Part shown: positions 31,858 to 32,614 of the stretch, one piece after another
Numbering within the stretch: position 1 is the first letter of the stretch
How the letters are laid out: every line of letters starts with the position of its first letter
Assembly: GCA_029858305.1 (NCBI GenBank)
Contig: JAOUFI010000022.1
Coordinates: 1 to 32,614 of the forward strand
Length of the DNA: 32,614 nt
Origin: Candidatus Thorarchaeota archaeon
Lineage (GTDB): Archaea > Asgardarchaeota > Thorarchaeia > Thorarchaeales > Thorarchaeaceae
Reading direction: 5' to 3'
Position numbers and translations under genes: made by a program
The notes under the pieces: model-generated
What the model saw: the letters and a program-made list of their open reading frames with translations, nothing else
Told to the model about the DNA's origin: nothing
Database searches by the model: none

Positions 31858-32262
31858 TTATTTGAAAGAGTCACGAATTGGAGGTTCTAAGAGATAAATT
31901 AGGATTACAATCCTCAGCAGCATTGCCAGGAAATATGTCTGTAATTGCGTAATGTCTAGAAGCACGATAGAAACATTGAGTAGAAATCCAAAGAATGAAA
32001 TGAGAAATGAAAGCCACCATGCCCAGTACTGCTGTTTCCAGAGGCCGGCTCCCGCGATGACATGGCTGAGACCCACAAAAATGGTTCCTAATTGGAAGGA
32101 TCCAACAAGTGATATTTCTCCACCTGCTACTACGAAAGCGACTGTCCCACCTGTATACATGGCAAAAAGACCAACAACAACGTTGAGAACTGCGACTAGA
32201 TGTACTCCAGAAGGAATGACACTATATGACCGCATCTGAACTAGACCTGATGATTCTGACAT
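31858..32262 (-). CDS. Membrane protein with four transmembrane helices
   Basis: A 134-residue hydrophobic protein with four predicted helices: VHLVAVLNVVVGLFAMYTGG, GSFQLGTIFVGLSHVIAGAGLW, WAWWLSFLISFFGFLLNVSI and FLAMLLRIVILIYLLE. The start at ATG 32262 is preferred; the frame can extend to 32295. GAGGGAT is upstream. No homology is recognised; it resembles small DoxX-like or DUF2127-like membrane proteins in general shape. On the same strand as the partial membrane protein that follows in the window, and possibly cotranscribed with it. Confidence 0.75.
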   Translation of the reverse strand: MSESSGLVQMRSYSVIPSGVHLVAVLNVVVGLFAMYTGGTVAFVVAGGEISLVGSFQLGTIFVGLSHVIAGAGLWKQQYWAWWLSFLISFFGFLLNVSIVLLDITQLQTYFLAMLLRIVILIYLLEPPIRDSFK

Positions 32263-32288
32263 TGTATTAACATCCCTCGTGTTTCTAG

Positions 32289-32308
32289 AACACAATCAAC
32301 TGTTGTGT
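32289..32308. repeat. Short inverted repeat upstream of a membrane-protein gene
   Basis: ACACAA (32290-32295) and TTGTGT (32303-32308), loop of 7 bases. It lies about 28 bases before the ATG at 32262 of the minus-strand membrane protein and may be an operator or chance. Confidence 0.25.
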
Positions 32309-32394
32309 GACTATTCCTAATGAAGATGACGACCTGAACGAACTCTTAGACTCGCTCTATTGGGCTTGGAGGTCCAGAATTATGGCCTATCGAT

Positions 32395-32410
32395 TCAGAA
32401 CTTGTTCTGA
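32395..32410. repeat. 16-base perfect palindrome
   Basis: TCAGAAC (32395-32401) and GTTCTGA (32404-32410) with a TT spacer, one base after the stop codon of the partial membrane-protein gene. Its compact symmetry is typical of a dimer-binding operator for the downstream minus-strand gene at 31858-32262; a short hairpin at the 3' end of the upstream gene is the alternative. Confidence 0.4.
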
Positions 32411-32411
32411 C

Positions 32412-32614
32412 TCATGTTTCGTTAGCGGTCGACTCCACCTCGATAGAACCAGATAGAGCATCAGGATAGCCTCGCCGGCTCTCCATAAAACGCAGCATGA
32501 GAACGAACAGCCAGACCAATGCTGCGATGATTATCGCGGACAAGTCATTTTGAGTTTTATAGAGATATGTGAAAGCGATGAACAGTGACTGGTGAGCAAA
32601 CATTGCGACTAGAA
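32412..32614 (-). CDS. Membrane protein, N-terminus beyond window
   Basis: The frame is open to the right edge, so the gene continues outside. The visible 67 residues include at least one complete helix (SAIIIAALVWLFVLMLRF) and part of another (FAHQSLFIAFTYLY), followed by a polar tail ending SIEVESTANET. No family is recognisable from this much. An ATG at 32603 exists but need not be the start because the coding frame extends past it. Confidence 0.6.
   Translation of the reverse strand, partial: LVAMFAHQSLFIAFTYLYKTQNDLSAIIIAALVWLFVLMLRFMESRRGYPDALSGSIEVESTANET

Noticed and set aside
1..32614. tRNA, rRNA, CRISPR array, insertion sequence or prophage
   Set aside because: No cloverleaf, rRNA signature, regularly spaced repeat, transposase, integrase or phage gene was found by eye.
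1..32614. Eukaryotic-signature proteins (actin, ESCRT, small GTPases) to prove Asgard origin
   Set aside because: None of the products carries such signatures; the Asgard assignment rests on general style only.

Overview
This window is archaeal chromosomal DNA. The markers are the primase large subunit PriL, the ribosome-recycling ATPase ABCE1, a bifunctional fructose-1,6-bisphosphate aldolase/phosphatase, a DhnA-type class I aldolase, a Toprim protein of the UPF0292 kind, a Mut7-C RNase, TATA-box promoters and C/D box sRNAs. Gene style (frequent TTG starts, GGTGA-type ribosome binding sites, leaderless-looking genes, large FtsX-type ABC transporters, a secreted protein with a C-terminal membrane anchor) suggests an Asgard archaeon, most likely Thorarchaeota. 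That lineage call is an inference from general resemblance; no eukaryotic-signature protein, rRNA or tRNA is present to prove it. The region is ordinary dense chromosome: no insertion sequence, prophage or CRISPR array was seen, and no gene-free stretch exceeds about 230 bases.

Layout. 1-4660: a partial MDR dehydrogenase, a parvulin, a DUF1801 protein, the aldolase/phosphatase beside a class I aldolase, and uridine phosphorylase. 4670-6490: ABCE1 with an unusual iron-sulfur motif. 6641-9787: a small unknown gene, a C/D box sRNA, then a compact operon of YkgJ-type cysteine-cluster protein, PHP phosphoesterase, amidohydrolase and Mut7-C RNase. 9789-11905: OsmC protein, zinc alcohol dehydrogenase, Toprim protein. 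11909-19555: a four-gene minus-strand operon, ATPase, FtsX-like permease, FtsX-like permease, then a second ATPase ending in a zinc ribbon. 19689-22603: MobB, a second C/D box sRNA, an OGG1-type glycosylase, and a zinc-ribbon protein coupled to PriL. 22636-29874: methyltransferase, thioredoxin-fold protein, DUF3795, DUF763, MBL hydrolase, TPR proteins, HAD hydrolase, a secreted/anchored protein and a chagasin-like protein. 29878-32614: methyltransferase, HxlR-type regulator, topoisomerase-type zinc-finger protein and two membrane proteins, the last cut by the window end.

The most interesting signal lies between genes. Three intergenic elements have a box C (RTGATGA) and box D (CTGA) brought together by a short terminal stem in kink-turn geometry. 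Two of them have a TATA box at the right distance upstream. The guide next to box D in the element at 6963-7039 is complementary over 11 consecutive bases to a conserved stretch of archaeal 16S rRNA (recalled from memory), which would direct 2'-O-methylation at the equivalent of E. coli position 952. Second in interest are the double ATPase/double permease operon, the Cys-to-Glu change in ABCE1, and the OGG1-like enzyme with altered opposite-base contacts.
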